Part shown: one piece after another, positions 1 to 5,422 of the stretch | How the letters are laid out: the number at the start of each line of letters is the position of its first letter | Numbering within the stretch: position 1 is the stretch's first letter | Origin: an uncultured Alphaproteobacteria bacterium | GTDB taxonomy: Bacteria > Pseudomonadota > Alphaproteobacteria > UBA2136 > UBA6156 | Direction of reading: 5' to 3' | Assembly: GCA_937928525.1 (NCBI GenBank) | Contig: CALFWJ010000058.1 | Coordinates: 1-10,835, forward strand | DNA: 10,835 nucleotides | The notes under the pieces: model-generated | Databases searched by the model: none | What the model was told of the DNA's origin: nothing | The model's input: only the letters and a program-made list of their open reading frames with translations | Position numbers and translations under genes: made by a program

Positions 1-1
1 C

Positions 2-7
2 TAAACT
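2..7 (+). promoter_or_regulatory. Possible -10 element of a leaderless protease transcript
   Basis: The hexamer TAAACT lies five bases before the ATG at 13, and no Shine-Dalgarno is visible between them. The same hexamer precedes the prmC ATG by six bases. A start about seven bases past a -10 would fall at or near the ATG. The -35 region lies outside the window, so this cannot be completed. Confidence 0.3.
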
Positions 8-12
8 AAGTC

Positions 13-654
13 ATGCGCAAAATTTTAATCTTACTTCTATTTGTTATGGCTATGCCCACGCAGGCAGAAAGCTGTAAGCCTGAGCAAGACCTTAAAAATC
101 GTGCGGTGCAAATTCTGCGGGAAGGACGGGGCGTGGGCACAGGCGTACTTCTCAATAATATCCACATTCTCACTGCTGAGCATGTATTAAAACGTCAACA
201 GCGCGACCGCATTTGGGTACGCACCCAACATGATATGCAACACCTTATCCGAGCCAGTGTGGTGGCCAGTAGCCATAGCGCAGATTTAGCTTTGCTGGCC
301 TTACATCCTGCCCCAAATCAAAAATTGCCACATTTACCTCAGCTAAAATTAACATCGCTTGCGCAAGGGCAAGACGTCCGTCACGTAGGCTACGCCTTTG
401 GCCAATTGCACCGCCTTGGTGTGCTAAGCGGTACCTACAAAGGCCCACAACAAACCAGCCACCAGCAAGATATTGCCAGCCACATCACCCTTAATGCGCC
501 AGCCTACGGCGGAGATTCAGGCGGTCCGCTCTTCAATTGCCAAGGCGCCCTTGTGGGCATAGAGTTTGGCAACCGCGCGCCAGAAGGCCTGCCGCAAGAG
601 GTTTATTTTATCACGCCGCAGTCTATTCAGGCGTTGTTAGCTGTGCAGAAATAG
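13..654 (+). CDS. Secreted trypsin-like serine protease
   Basis: This is a small chymotrypsin-fold (S1 family) serine endopeptidase of 213 residues, probably exported to the periplasm or outside the cell. Residues 1-18 form a Sec signal peptide: charged MRK, a hydrophobic stretch, then a TQA site with likely cleavage before Glu19. The catalytic triad is readable: His57 in TAEHV, Asp91 in SADLALL and Ser169 in GGDSGGP. Cys21 and Cys176 are the only cysteines of the mature protein and could form a disulfide. There is no PDZ domain, so it is not a complete DegP/HtrA protease; the protein stops soon after the catalytic domain. The ATG is chosen because it gives a complete signal peptide, though no clear Shine-Dalgarno precedes it. 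It stands alone, followed by an independent promoter. Its substrate cannot be inferred. Family assignment is firm; role is unknown. Confidence 0.9.
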   Translation: MRKILILLLFVMAMPTQAESCKPEQDLKNRAVQILREGRGVGTGVLLNNIHILTAEHVLKRQQRDRIWVRTQHDMQHLIRASVVASSHSADLALLALHPAPNQKLPHLPQLKLTSLAQGQDVRHVGYAFGQLHRLGVLSGTYKGPQQTSHQQDIASHITLNAPAYGGDSGGPLFNCQGALVGIEFGNRAPEGLPQEVYFITPQSIQALLAVQK

Positions 655-657
655 CCC

Positions 658-686
658 TTGACATTTAAGTATACGTTAAATATAAA
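658..686 (+). promoter_or_regulatory. Strong sigma70-type promoter for the 735-941 gene
   Basis: A consensus -35 TTGACA (658-663) is followed after exactly 17 bases by TATAAA (681-686), the best promoter match in the window. The -35 begins three bases after the protease stop codon. Transcription would start near 693, giving a leader of about 42 bases. The spacer contains AAGTATACGT (667-676), which recurs in the promoter of the gene at 10656. Confidence 0.75.
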
Positions 687-704
687 GAATTATAAATATG
701 CCGC

Positions 705-723
705 ACCTCGGGCTGCCAGAGGT
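705..723 (+). promoter_or_regulatory. Hairpin abutting the Shine-Dalgarno of the 735 gene
   Basis: ACCTC (705-709) pairs with GAGGT (719-723) around a nine-base loop in which GG and CC can add two more pairs. The Shine-Dalgarno AGGA (724-727) follows at once, seven bases before the ATG. The hairpin could hinder or position ribosome loading. Its 5' arm is part of GCACC-N4-GCTG (703-715), also found in the leader of the 4987 gene. Confidence 0.4.
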
Positions 724-734
724 AGGAAACATCC

Positions 735-941
735 ATGGTAAAAATTGAAACAACTGCTCAGTATACAGAAGGCAAAAAAATAAAAACAGGTTCTATCGAA
801 CTGCAAAAAGAAGGACACTTGGATAGCGAACAGCACGCAATCATTAAAGTTTATGATGATGGTGAATTAAAGTTTGAAATTCGACTTGAACCAGACAACG
901 CAAAAAAAGTTTTTGCAGCATTTTCAGAATTATTAAGTTAG
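735..941 (+). CDS. Small AT-rich hypothetical protein (68 aa)
   Basis: I do not recognise this family. The 68-residue product is acidic and lysine-rich, without a signal peptide, membrane segment or cysteine. It reads as alternating beta strands (residues about 2-8, 18-24, 35-41 and 44-51) followed by one helix near 53-66. It is probably a small soluble cytoplasmic protein. The gene looks real: a near-consensus promoter with 17-base spacing, Shine-Dalgarno AGGA seven bases before the ATG, and a hairpin just after the stop. Hand-counted GC is 68 of 207 bases (33%), against 52% and 67% in two 60-base samples of fabF. This low GC suggests a different history from its neighbours, or simply an orphan gene. 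It lies between an unrelated protease and prmC with independent start and stop signals, so context gives no function. Confidence 0.72.
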   Translation: MVKIETTAQYTEGKKIKTGSIELQKEGHLDSEQHAIIKVYDDGELKFEIRLEPDNAKKVFAAFSELLS

Positions 942-946
942 AAAAT

Positions 947-966
947 AAGCCCTCGCAAGGGGGCTT
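947..966 (+). terminator. Weak terminator-like hairpin after the 735-941 gene
   Basis: AAGCCC (947-952) pairs with GGGCTT (961-966) around an eight-base loop, five bases after the stop codon. Only three T's follow before GCC, so intrinsic termination would be inefficient. It may act partly or serve as a 3' stability hairpin. Confidence 0.4.
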
Positions 967-993
967 TGCCTTTGCCGAAAAACCCGTTAAACT
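966..993 (+). promoter_or_regulatory. Candidate promoter giving a leaderless prmC mRNA
   Basis: TTGCCT (966-971, four of six matches to TTGACA) and TAAACT (988-993) are 16 bases apart. TAAACT ends six bases before the prmC ATG, and no Shine-Dalgarno is visible. A transcript starting at the usual distance would begin at or beside the ATG. The assignment rests on pattern matching only. Confidence 0.35.
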
Positions 994-999
994 CGCGCC

Positions 1000-1893
1000 A
1001 TGACCGTGCCCTTAACCCACACTATCAAAACCCGCAGCCAAGTCGCGCGCACCACCGCCCATGCCCTTGGCGCCATGGGGGTGGGCGACGCCACCGCAGA
1101 AACCCGCACCCTCTGTGACTACGTCTTTAAAACCCACGGCAGCACTAACGCCTTAAATGGGCACCACCAAGTCACACCAGAAGAAGAGGCGGCCATAAAA
1201 GTGATTCTCACTCAGCGTCAAACGGGTAAGCCCTTAGCCTATATTATGGGCGAAGCTTATTTTTACAACCGCCCATTTGCCGTCAAGTCTGGCGTACTCA
1301 TCCCGCGGCAAGACAGTGAAGTATTGATAGAAGGCATCAAAGAAGCCTACCCAAACCCAAACACACCACTGTATATTACCGAAGTTGGTGTTGGCTCAGG
1401 CTGCCTGCTGCTCACGTTATTGCTAGAATATCCAAACGCCACAGGCATCGGCACCGACATCGCGCCAGAAGCCATCGAAATCACTCAAAAAAATGCCGAA
1501 AAATACAACCTAACCTCCCGCTTGTCGCTGCAAAAATGCGCTGACCTCCCATCTTCACTAAAAACGGACCAAAATGGCTCAAAATTGTCCATTATTGTCT
1601 GTAATCCACCCTATATTGACCAAAACGATTCACAAGTTAGCCAAGAAACGCGCATGTTTGAGCCAGAATTGGCCCTCTTTGCCCCCAATAACGGGCTAGA
1701 AATGTACGCGCGGCTCATTCCTAAAATCGCAGCAATACTCCCAAAAAACGCCCAAAACCCTAATCTTTTTCTCGAGATAGGGCACACCCAAGCCCCTGCT
1801 GTTACCCAGCTCTTGCAGCAAAATCATTTTCAGCGCATACTATTGCAAAATGACCTTGCCGAAAGACCCCGACTGTTATGCGTAACCTCTTAA
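1000..1893 (+). CDS. prmC: Peptide chain release factor N5-glutamine methyltransferase PrmC
   Basis: PrmC (HemK) methylates the glutamine of the GGQ motif in release factors RF1 and RF2 using S-adenosylmethionine, which speeds translation termination in the cytoplasm. The 297-residue length is normal for the family. Residues 1-90 are the helical factor-binding domain. Residue 100 onward reads LIPRQDSE, the family's PRxxSE/TE signature. SAM-binding motif I is EVGVGSGCLLL (128-138), with the acidic Asp153 in GTDIAPEA. The catalytic NPPY is at 202-205. The start is the ATG at 1000, which lacks a Shine-Dalgarno but follows a -10-like TAAACT. The last 16 bases overlap the next gene, so the two are probably co-translated. 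The usual upstream partner prfA is absent; the gene here follows an unrelated small gene. The assignment is secure. Confidence 0.95.
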   Translation: MTVPLTHTIKTRSQVARTTAHALGAMGVGDATAETRTLCDYVFKTHGSTNALNGHHQVTPEEEAAIKVILTQRQTGKPLAYIMGEAYFYNRPFAVKSGVLIPRQDSEVLIEGIKEAYPNPNTPLYITEVGVGSGCLLLTLLLEYPNATGIGTDIAPEAIEITQKNAEKYNLTSRLSLQKCADLPSSLKTDQNGSKLSIIVCNPPYIDQNDSQVSQETRMFEPELALFAPNNGLEMYARLIPKIAAILPKNAQNPNLFLEIGHTQAPAVTQLLQQNHFQRILLQNDLAERPRLLCVTS

Positions 1894-2444
1894 TTTTATT
1901 CACCCTTTTAATCACTGCGCCGCTTGTTACTGCGTGCAAACCTAAAATTCCCTTCATCCCAGAACCTGCTCCAGTAGCCACGCCATTGCCGTATAAATTC
2001 CATGTTGGTGGTATTATTGATGGCCGTGACGTTAAAGATCCATCCGAAAATCTGAACGTCTACCCGTTTAATCGCGCAACACTTGTTTCGGCTATTCACA
2101 CCAACTTGCCAACCAGTTTGTTTGCTACGCACCCCGCGCGCATTAACGTAGAGCTGCTCGAGTATACCACAACTGGCTTTAACAATAGCTTTGCCCTAAG
2201 TTATGGCGTTAGCATTAACGCCACCGATCAATTTGGCCGCACCATTGCGCCAAGCCGTGTTTACACCTGTAGCGAAACATTTGACCGCGCGTTTTACGCC
2301 CATAAATTGGCTGAAAGCGCTTATAAAGGGGAAAGCTTGTCCAATGCGGCACAAACCGTTAATATATTTGAAGATTTAACTAAGACTTGCGTCAACAAAA
2401 CCATGACAGCGTTCTATAACAATGTTATTGGCGCGGCCAACTAA
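1878..2444 (+). CDS. Hypothetical lipoprotein, overlapping prmC
   Basis: This is a predicted 188-residue lipoprotein of unknown function. Residues 1-19 are a type II signal peptide ending in the lipobox V-T-A-C, with Cys20 as the lipidated residue. Residue 21 is Lys, not Asp, so by the E. coli Lol rule it would go to the outer membrane. A proline-rich linker (22-38) follows. The mature domain has beta strands near 88-96 and 105-123, a segment with Cys131, then a C-terminal helix (about 160-184) carrying Cys171. The two cysteines could form a disulfide. The ATG overlaps the end of prmC by 16 bases in another frame, which suggests translational coupling. The next lipoprotein gene starts 13 bases after its stop. 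The order of secondary-structure elements resembles that neighbour, so the two may be distant paralogues. Confidence 0.8.
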   Translation: MRNLLILFTLLITAPLVTACKPKIPFIPEPAPVATPLPYKFHVGGIIDGRDVKDPSENLNVYPFNRATLVSAIHTNLPTSLFATHPARINVELLEYTTTGFNNSFALSYGVSINATDQFGRTIAPSRVYTCSETFDRAFYAHKLAESAYKGESLSNAAQTVNIFEDLTKTCVNKTMTAFYNNVIGAAN

Positions 2445-2445
2445 T

Positions 2446-2451
2446 AAAGAG
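2446..2451 (+). promoter_or_regulatory. Shine-Dalgarno that fixes the second lipoprotein start
   Basis: AAAGAG lies six bases before the ATG at 2458. It supports that start over the in-frame ATG at 2422, which lies inside the preceding gene and would add twelve residues with extra charges ahead of the signal peptide. Confidence 0.5.
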
Positions 2452-2457
2452 ATTAAA

Positions 2458-3204
2458 ATGCTGAATTCACTTACTCAAAAATTCTTACCAGCCATAGCCC
2501 TTGTTGCTAGTCTTGGGTTATCTGCGTGCGGAAGTACATATCTCTCGCCAGATGAAAACCCATTTACCAACGGCAGCGCTAAAAGTAAAGCCAACGTTTT
2601 AGCAAAAGAAAATTACACCCTCGACATCATCCGCTTCGATGACCGCCGCGCCGCCCGTGCCGCAGCCCTAGACGTCACCGACGATGTTATCTACGAGTAC
2701 GAACCAGACACTTTGTTGGGTGGCGTTGCTCACCGCCTACCTGTTTTGTTCTCTAAGCATTTTGGTTATGGCCTCAATAAACCAAACACTTTATTGGTAG
2801 AGATGGACGTGCAAAAGCTTAAAACGCTTATTAAAACAGGCACCTTCACCAGTGGTAACTTTGGCCGCTACATTGTAGATCTTGAAATTGATATTACAGT
2901 ACGCGATACAAACAGTTCTATTTTATTGGTCGATACATACCGCGAAAACTTTGAACTCCGCCGTAAATCATTCAATGGGCGCCCCCCAGGTGCCGAAATG
3001 GACCGTAGCCGCACATACCAAATGGTAGATGAAGCTGTGCGCCGCATGGCCGAACGCGTTGCACTAGACGCCAAACCCGAGTTTAAAAAAGCGCAAGCGA
3101 ACCGTAAGCAACAAGCCCGTGACTTCGAACGTGCGCAGCGTAAAGCGGCCAAAGAAGCAGCAAAAGCCGAAGCTTTAAAATTGCGCGAGCTGCAAGCGCA
3201 ATAA
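2458..3204 (+). CDS. Hypothetical lipoprotein with charged C-terminal helix
   Basis: This is a predicted 248-residue lipoprotein. The signal peptide (1-23) ends in lipobox L-S-A-C with Cys24; Gly25 follows, so outer-membrane sorting is expected. The globular part (about 50-205) has strands near 112-119 (TLLVEMDV), 137-149 and 155-166, then a helix (186-203). This order recalls small periplasmic-facing lipoproteins of the YajG and ABC-auxiliary type, but no diagnostic motif is present and the similarity is only an impression. Residues 205-248 are almost entirely Lys, Arg, Ala, Glu and Gln and probably form a long charged helix or coiled coil that could contact a partner, peptidoglycan or nucleic acid. 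The gene is third in the prmC-lipoprotein-lipoprotein series. No terminator is visible before acpP. The function is unknown. Confidence 0.8.
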   Translation: MLNSLTQKFLPAIALVASLGLSACGSTYLSPDENPFTNGSAKSKANVLAKENYTLDIIRFDDRRAARAAALDVTDDVIYEYEPDTLLGGVAHRLPVLFSKHFGYGLNKPNTLLVEMDVQKLKTLIKTGTFTSGNFGRYIVDLEIDITVRDTNSSILLVDTYRENFELRRKSFNGRPPGAEMDRSRTYQMVDEAVRRMAERVALDAKPEFKKAQANRKQQARDFERAQRKAAKEAAKAEALKLRELQAQ

Positions 3205-3211
3205 AAGATTA

Positions 3212-3240
3212 TTGTACATCCCGCAAAAACCGTATATATA
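3212..3240 (+). promoter_or_regulatory. Candidate acpP promoter
   Basis: TTGTAC (3212-3217) and TATATA (3235-3240) are separated by 17 bases in the only intergenic gap upstream of acpP. The -10 is good; the -35 matches TTGACA only in the TTG, which is the most conserved part in alphaproteobacteria. Transcription would begin about 25 bases before the acpP ATG, leaving room for the AAGGA Shine-Dalgarno at 3260-3264. Confidence 0.5.
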
Positions 3241-3271
3241 GGTTAAATCGCTAACAAACAAGGAACCCATA

Positions 3272-3517
3272 ATGAGTGATATCGTAACCCGCGTCAGCAA
3301 TGTAGTAGCCGAAAACCTCGGTGTTGAAGCTGAAAAAGTACAACCTACATCAAGCTTCGTGGAAGACTTGGGCGCCGACAGCCTAGACACCGTAGAACTT
3401 GTCATGGCTCTAGAGGAAGAATTTGGCATCGAAATTCCAGATTCAGACGCCGAAAAAATTAACACAGTGCAAGACGCCGTAGACTTTGTCACCGAAGCTT
3501 CTGAAAACGCTGCGTAA
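3272..3517 (+). CDS. acpP: Acyl carrier protein
   Basis: AcpP is the small acidic carrier that holds growing acyl chains on a 4'-phosphopantetheine arm during type II fatty acid synthesis, and hands them to phospholipid and lipid A pathways. The 81-residue protein has the invariant GADSLDTVE motif, with Ser37 as the attachment site. The flanking helices are typical: [10 protein letters not shown], then [15 protein letters not shown], which forms the recognition helix II. The C-terminus TEASENAA is slightly longer than in E. coli AcpP (77 residues). AAGGA ends seven bases before the ATG, a strong ribosome site suited to a very abundant protein. It has its own candidate promoter and a strong terminator, so it is probably expressed mainly as a monocistronic message although fabF is next. 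The assignment is secure. Confidence 0.98.
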   Translation: MSDIVTRVSNVVAENLGVEAEKVQPTSSFVEDLGADSLDTVELVMALEEEFGIEIPDSDAEKINTVQDAVDFVTEASENAA

Positions 3518-3537
3518 AAAAACCTAAAAGTTTAAAT

Positions 3538-3564
3538 AAAAGAGCAGTCAATCTGCTCTTTTTT
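3538..3564 (+). terminator. Intrinsic terminator after acpP
   Basis: AAAAGAGCAG (3538-3547) pairs perfectly with the sequence at 3553-3562 around loop TCAAT, and a run of six T's ends at 3564. It sits 21 bases after the acpP stop and would separate acpP from fabF. Confidence 0.9.
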
Positions 3565-3588
3565 ATGCCCAAAATAGCTTAAATACGT

Positions 3589-3594
3589 TAATAT
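3589..3594 (+). promoter_or_regulatory. fabF: Possible -10 element directly before fabF
   Basis: TAATAT ends six bases before the fabF ATG, and the intervening TTCTCC is not a Shine-Dalgarno. The position matches the -10-like hexamer before prmC. No convincing -35 is found 16-18 bases upstream, where the acpP terminator tail lies, so this is weak. Confidence 0.3.
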
Positions 3595-3600
3595 TTCTCC

Positions 3601-4875
3601 ATGAAAAACACATCTCAGACTTCCCCAAATCACCGCGTTGTTGTAACAGGCACAGGCCTTGTTACCCCTGTGGGTAATAACGTGAGTGACTCTTGGGCTG
3701 CTCTCACCGCAGGCCAAAGCGGCATTGGCGCCATCACGCACTTTGACGCCACCGATTTTCCCACCCGCTACGCTGGCGAAGTTAAAAACTTCGACCCAGC
3801 CAGCGTTATTCCCCCCAAAGAAGTTAAAAAATGTGACCGTTTTATTCACCTTGGTTGGGCCGCAGCCGACGAAGCCCTTAAACAAAGTGGCTTGCTAGAT
3901 GCCGAAACAGGGAAACTCCCGTCAGATTTACAACCCCGCGCTGGCGCCGTACTCGGTAGTGGTATTGGCGGCTTGCCTGAAATTGAACGCACGCTAGAAA
4001 TCATTAAAACAAAGGGTATCAAACGCGTTTCTCCCTTCTTCATTCCCGCTATTCTTACCAATTTATTTGCAGGCCAAGTGAGCATTGCCTACGGCTTGAA
4101 GGGCGTGAATATTTGCCCCGTATCCGCTTGCGCGACGGGCGCCCATGCTATTGGTCAAGCCATGCACATTATCCGCCGCGGCGAAGCAGATGTTATTGTC
4201 GCAGGTGGTGCCGAAGCCAGTATTTCGCCCTTAGGTATTGCCGGGTTTGCTGCTGCCCGCGCACTATCTAACGGTTATAACGATAATCCAGAAGACGCTT
4301 CCCGCCCGTTCGACACTGCCCGCGACGGCTTTGTCATGGGTGAGGGTGCTGGTGTAATGGTGCTAGAAAGCGAAGCTCATGCCAAAGCCCGCGGCGCTAC
4401 CATTTTAGGTTATGTTTCTGGCTTTGGCCAAACGGGCGATGCCAGCCACATCACCCTACCAGCAGAAGACGGTGACGGCGGCAAACGCGCCATGCTCGCG
4501 GCCCTAACCGACGCTCATTTACAGCCCAGCGACGTAGGCTATATCAACGCCCACGCCACATCTACTCCGCAAGGCGACGTGATTGAATCCCGCGCGATTC
4601 AAACCGTGTTCGGCGACAAAGCTGTGGTATCTGGCACCAAAAGCATGACCGGCCACATGCTCGGCGCTGCCGGCGGTGCAGAAGCCGTGTTTAGCCTACT
4701 GGCGCTCATGCACCAAACGCTTCCCCCCACCATAAATGTTAAAAGCCAAGACGAAAATTGCCCCCTCGACTGCGTACCCAACCAAGCCCGCAAAGTGGAC
4801 AACCTCCGCGCGACGCTCTCCAATAGTTTTGGTTTTGGGGGCACGAATGCTAGCCTTATTTTTACAGCCTCTTGA
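3601..4875 (+). CDS. fabF: 3-oxoacyl-[acyl-carrier-protein] synthase II (FabF)
   Basis: FabF catalyses the chain-elongating Claisen condensation of malonyl-ACP with acyl-ACP in type II fatty acid synthesis; in many bacteria it also controls temperature-dependent elongation of palmitoleate. The 424-residue thiolase-fold protein has the full KAS I/II catalytic set: Cys177 in SACATG, His318 in NAHATSTPQGD and His352 in KSMTGHMLGAAGG. The C-terminal NSFGFGGTNAS (408-418) is diagnostic. A Cys-His-His triad rather than Cys-His-Asn excludes FabH. The TPxGD context and neighbouring acpP favour FabF over FabB. The start at 3601 gives a normal N-terminus but has no Shine-Dalgarno. The gene follows acpP by 83 bases with a terminator between, so it should have separate transcription. 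The stop TGA overlaps a possible -35 for the next gene. The assignment is secure. Confidence 0.96.
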   Translation: MKNTSQTSPNHRVVVTGTGLVTPVGNNVSDSWAALTAGQSGIGAITHFDATDFPTRYAGEVKNFDPASVIPPKEVKKCDRFIHLGWAAADEALKQSGLLDAETGKLPSDLQPRAGAVLGSGIGGLPEIERTLEIIKTKGIKRVSPFFIPAILTNLFAGQVSIAYGLKGVNICPVSACATGAHAIGQAMHIIRRGEADVIVAGGAEASISPLGIAGFAAARALSNGYNDNPEDASRPFDTARDGFVMGEGAGVMVLESEAHAKARGATILGYVSGFGQTGDASHITLPAEDGDGGKRAMLAALTDAHLQPSDVGYINAHATSTPQGDVIESRAIQTVFGDKAVVSGTKSMTGHMLGAAGGAEAVFSLLALMHQTLPPTINVKSQDENCPLDCVPNQARKVDNLRATLSNSFGFGGTNASLIFTAS

Positions 4876-4900
4876 AAAGCGAAACAAAAAAACCTATATG
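4872..4900 (+). promoter_or_regulatory. Candidate promoter for the 4987 gene
   Basis: TTGAAA (4872-4877) overlaps the fabF stop codon and is followed after 17 bases by TATATG (4895-4900). A start near 4907 would give a leader of about 80 bases. TATAAA (4906-4911) is another -10-like match but lacks a -35 at the right distance. Confidence 0.4.
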
Positions 4901-4986
4901 TAGATTATAAAGGCTTCTGGCCTGACTTATCTTACTTTCGGTTTTTTTGCACCCACCGCTGAGTGGTGCGATTTAGGAGATTGACA
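4876..4986 (+). other. Potentially structured leader between fabF and the 4987 gene
   Basis: CAAAAAAACC (4885-4894) is the exact reverse complement of GGTTTTTTTG (4940-4949). It encloses a short AGGC/GCCT hairpin (centred near 4915) and a candidate promoter. A read-through fabF transcript could fold the whole element, whose U-run might act as a fabF terminator. A transcript starting near 4907 would contain only the 3' arm. A second hairpin sits at 4949-4969. Confidence 0.3.
4949..4969 (+). promoter_or_regulatory. Hairpin just upstream of the 4987 ribosome site
   Basis: GCACC (4949-4953) pairs with GGTGC (4965-4969), with two further pairs (AC/GT) beyond a bulged C, closing loop CGCTGA. AGGAG (4975-4979) follows, seven bases before the ATG. 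The 5' part fits GCACC-N4-GCTG, as in the leader of the 735 gene. Confidence 0.4.
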
Positions 4987-5373
4987 ATGTCAACTTACAC
5001 AACACCCATTAAACCCTTTCAGGTTAAAGCAGGTATGTTTGATGAACTACTTGCAAAAGGTAATCCTGGCTATGGTAAATTAGTGCATGTTTATTATCAA
5101 AAACAAAGCAGTATGAACGTTAAATACCATGAAATGGAGTGCATTTTGCTTGATAAGAGAGGTATGGTTATTTCGGCGCATGAATATACGCAAGAAGAAT
5201 TTGCTGAACAGCCTTATGAGCAAACAATGAATCCAAGAAAGCTAGATTTAGTTAACTTGATCCGTAGATCATTAAATCTAGCAACCCAGATTGACCAAGT
5301 CTGGCAAATAAAAGTCGTTCTGGATGGCTTCGGTGAAGTTATTATCAATGCCGAAGAGGTAGAAATGGCATAA
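4987..5373 (+). CDS. AT-rich hypothetical protein (128 aa)
   Basis: I do not recognise this family. The 128-residue product has no signal peptide or membrane segment and should be cytoplasmic. It appears alpha/beta: strands near 33-39 (KLVHVYY), 47-54 (HEMECILL) and 58-66, an acidic helix (68-75), a helix (84-101) with ILxxSLNLA-like spacing (LVNLIRRSLNLA), then strands 106-113 and 116-121. The only cysteine is in MECILL. The start is the ATG with AGGAG seven bases upstream; an in-frame GTG at 4963 lies inside a hairpin and upstream of that ribosome site, so it is rejected. Hand-counted GC is 143 of 387 (37%), lower than fabF. Its 3' end is shared with a bidirectional terminator, so it is a defined transcription unit. 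It has no functional link to fabF or murC that can be seen. Confidence 0.8.
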   Translation: MSTYTTPIKPFQVKAGMFDELLAKGNPGYGKLVHVYYQKQSSMNVKYHEMECILLDKRGMVISAHEYTQEEFAEQPYEQTMNPRKLDLVNLIRRSLNLATQIDQVWQIKVVLDGFGEVIINAEEVEMA

Positions 5374-5378
5374 CAGCC

Positions 5379-5412
5379 AAAAAAGTAGCCCGTATATCGG
5401 GCTACTTTTTTT
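5379..5412 (+). terminator. Bidirectional terminator between the 4987 gene and murC
   Basis: The 14-base arm at 5379-5392 pairs perfectly with 5398-5411 around loop TATAT; the GC core is GTAGCCCG/CGGGCTAC. It starts with six A's and ends with seven T's, so each strand shows a stem followed by a U-run. It lies between convergent genes and can end both the plus-strand gene and the mur operon. Confidence 0.93.
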
Positions 5413-5422
5413 ACATATAAAT

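Noticed and set aside
13..654. DegP/HtrA quality-control protease
   Set aside because: There is no PDZ domain and the protein ends about 40 residues after the catalytic serine, so only a generic S1 trypsin-like call is justified.
2422..2457. Upstream ATG for the second lipoprotein
   Set aside because: It overlaps the previous gene, and the signal peptide is normal from the ATG at 2458, which has AAAGAG six bases upstream.
2868..3492. Antisense open frames opposite the second lipoprotein and acpP
   Set aside because: They are Ser/Arg/Thr-rich shadow frames opposite well-supported genes, with no start signals.
3532..3885. Antisense open frame of 117 codons opposite the start of fabF
   Set aside because: It runs across the acpP terminator and antisense to conserved fabF codons, has no ribosome site, and its sequence resembles no protein family I know. 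It is a by-product of fabF codon use.
4963..4986. GTG start for the 128-residue gene adding eight residues
   Set aside because: The GTG lies inside a hairpin arm and upstream of a good AGGAG placed seven bases before the ATG at 4987.
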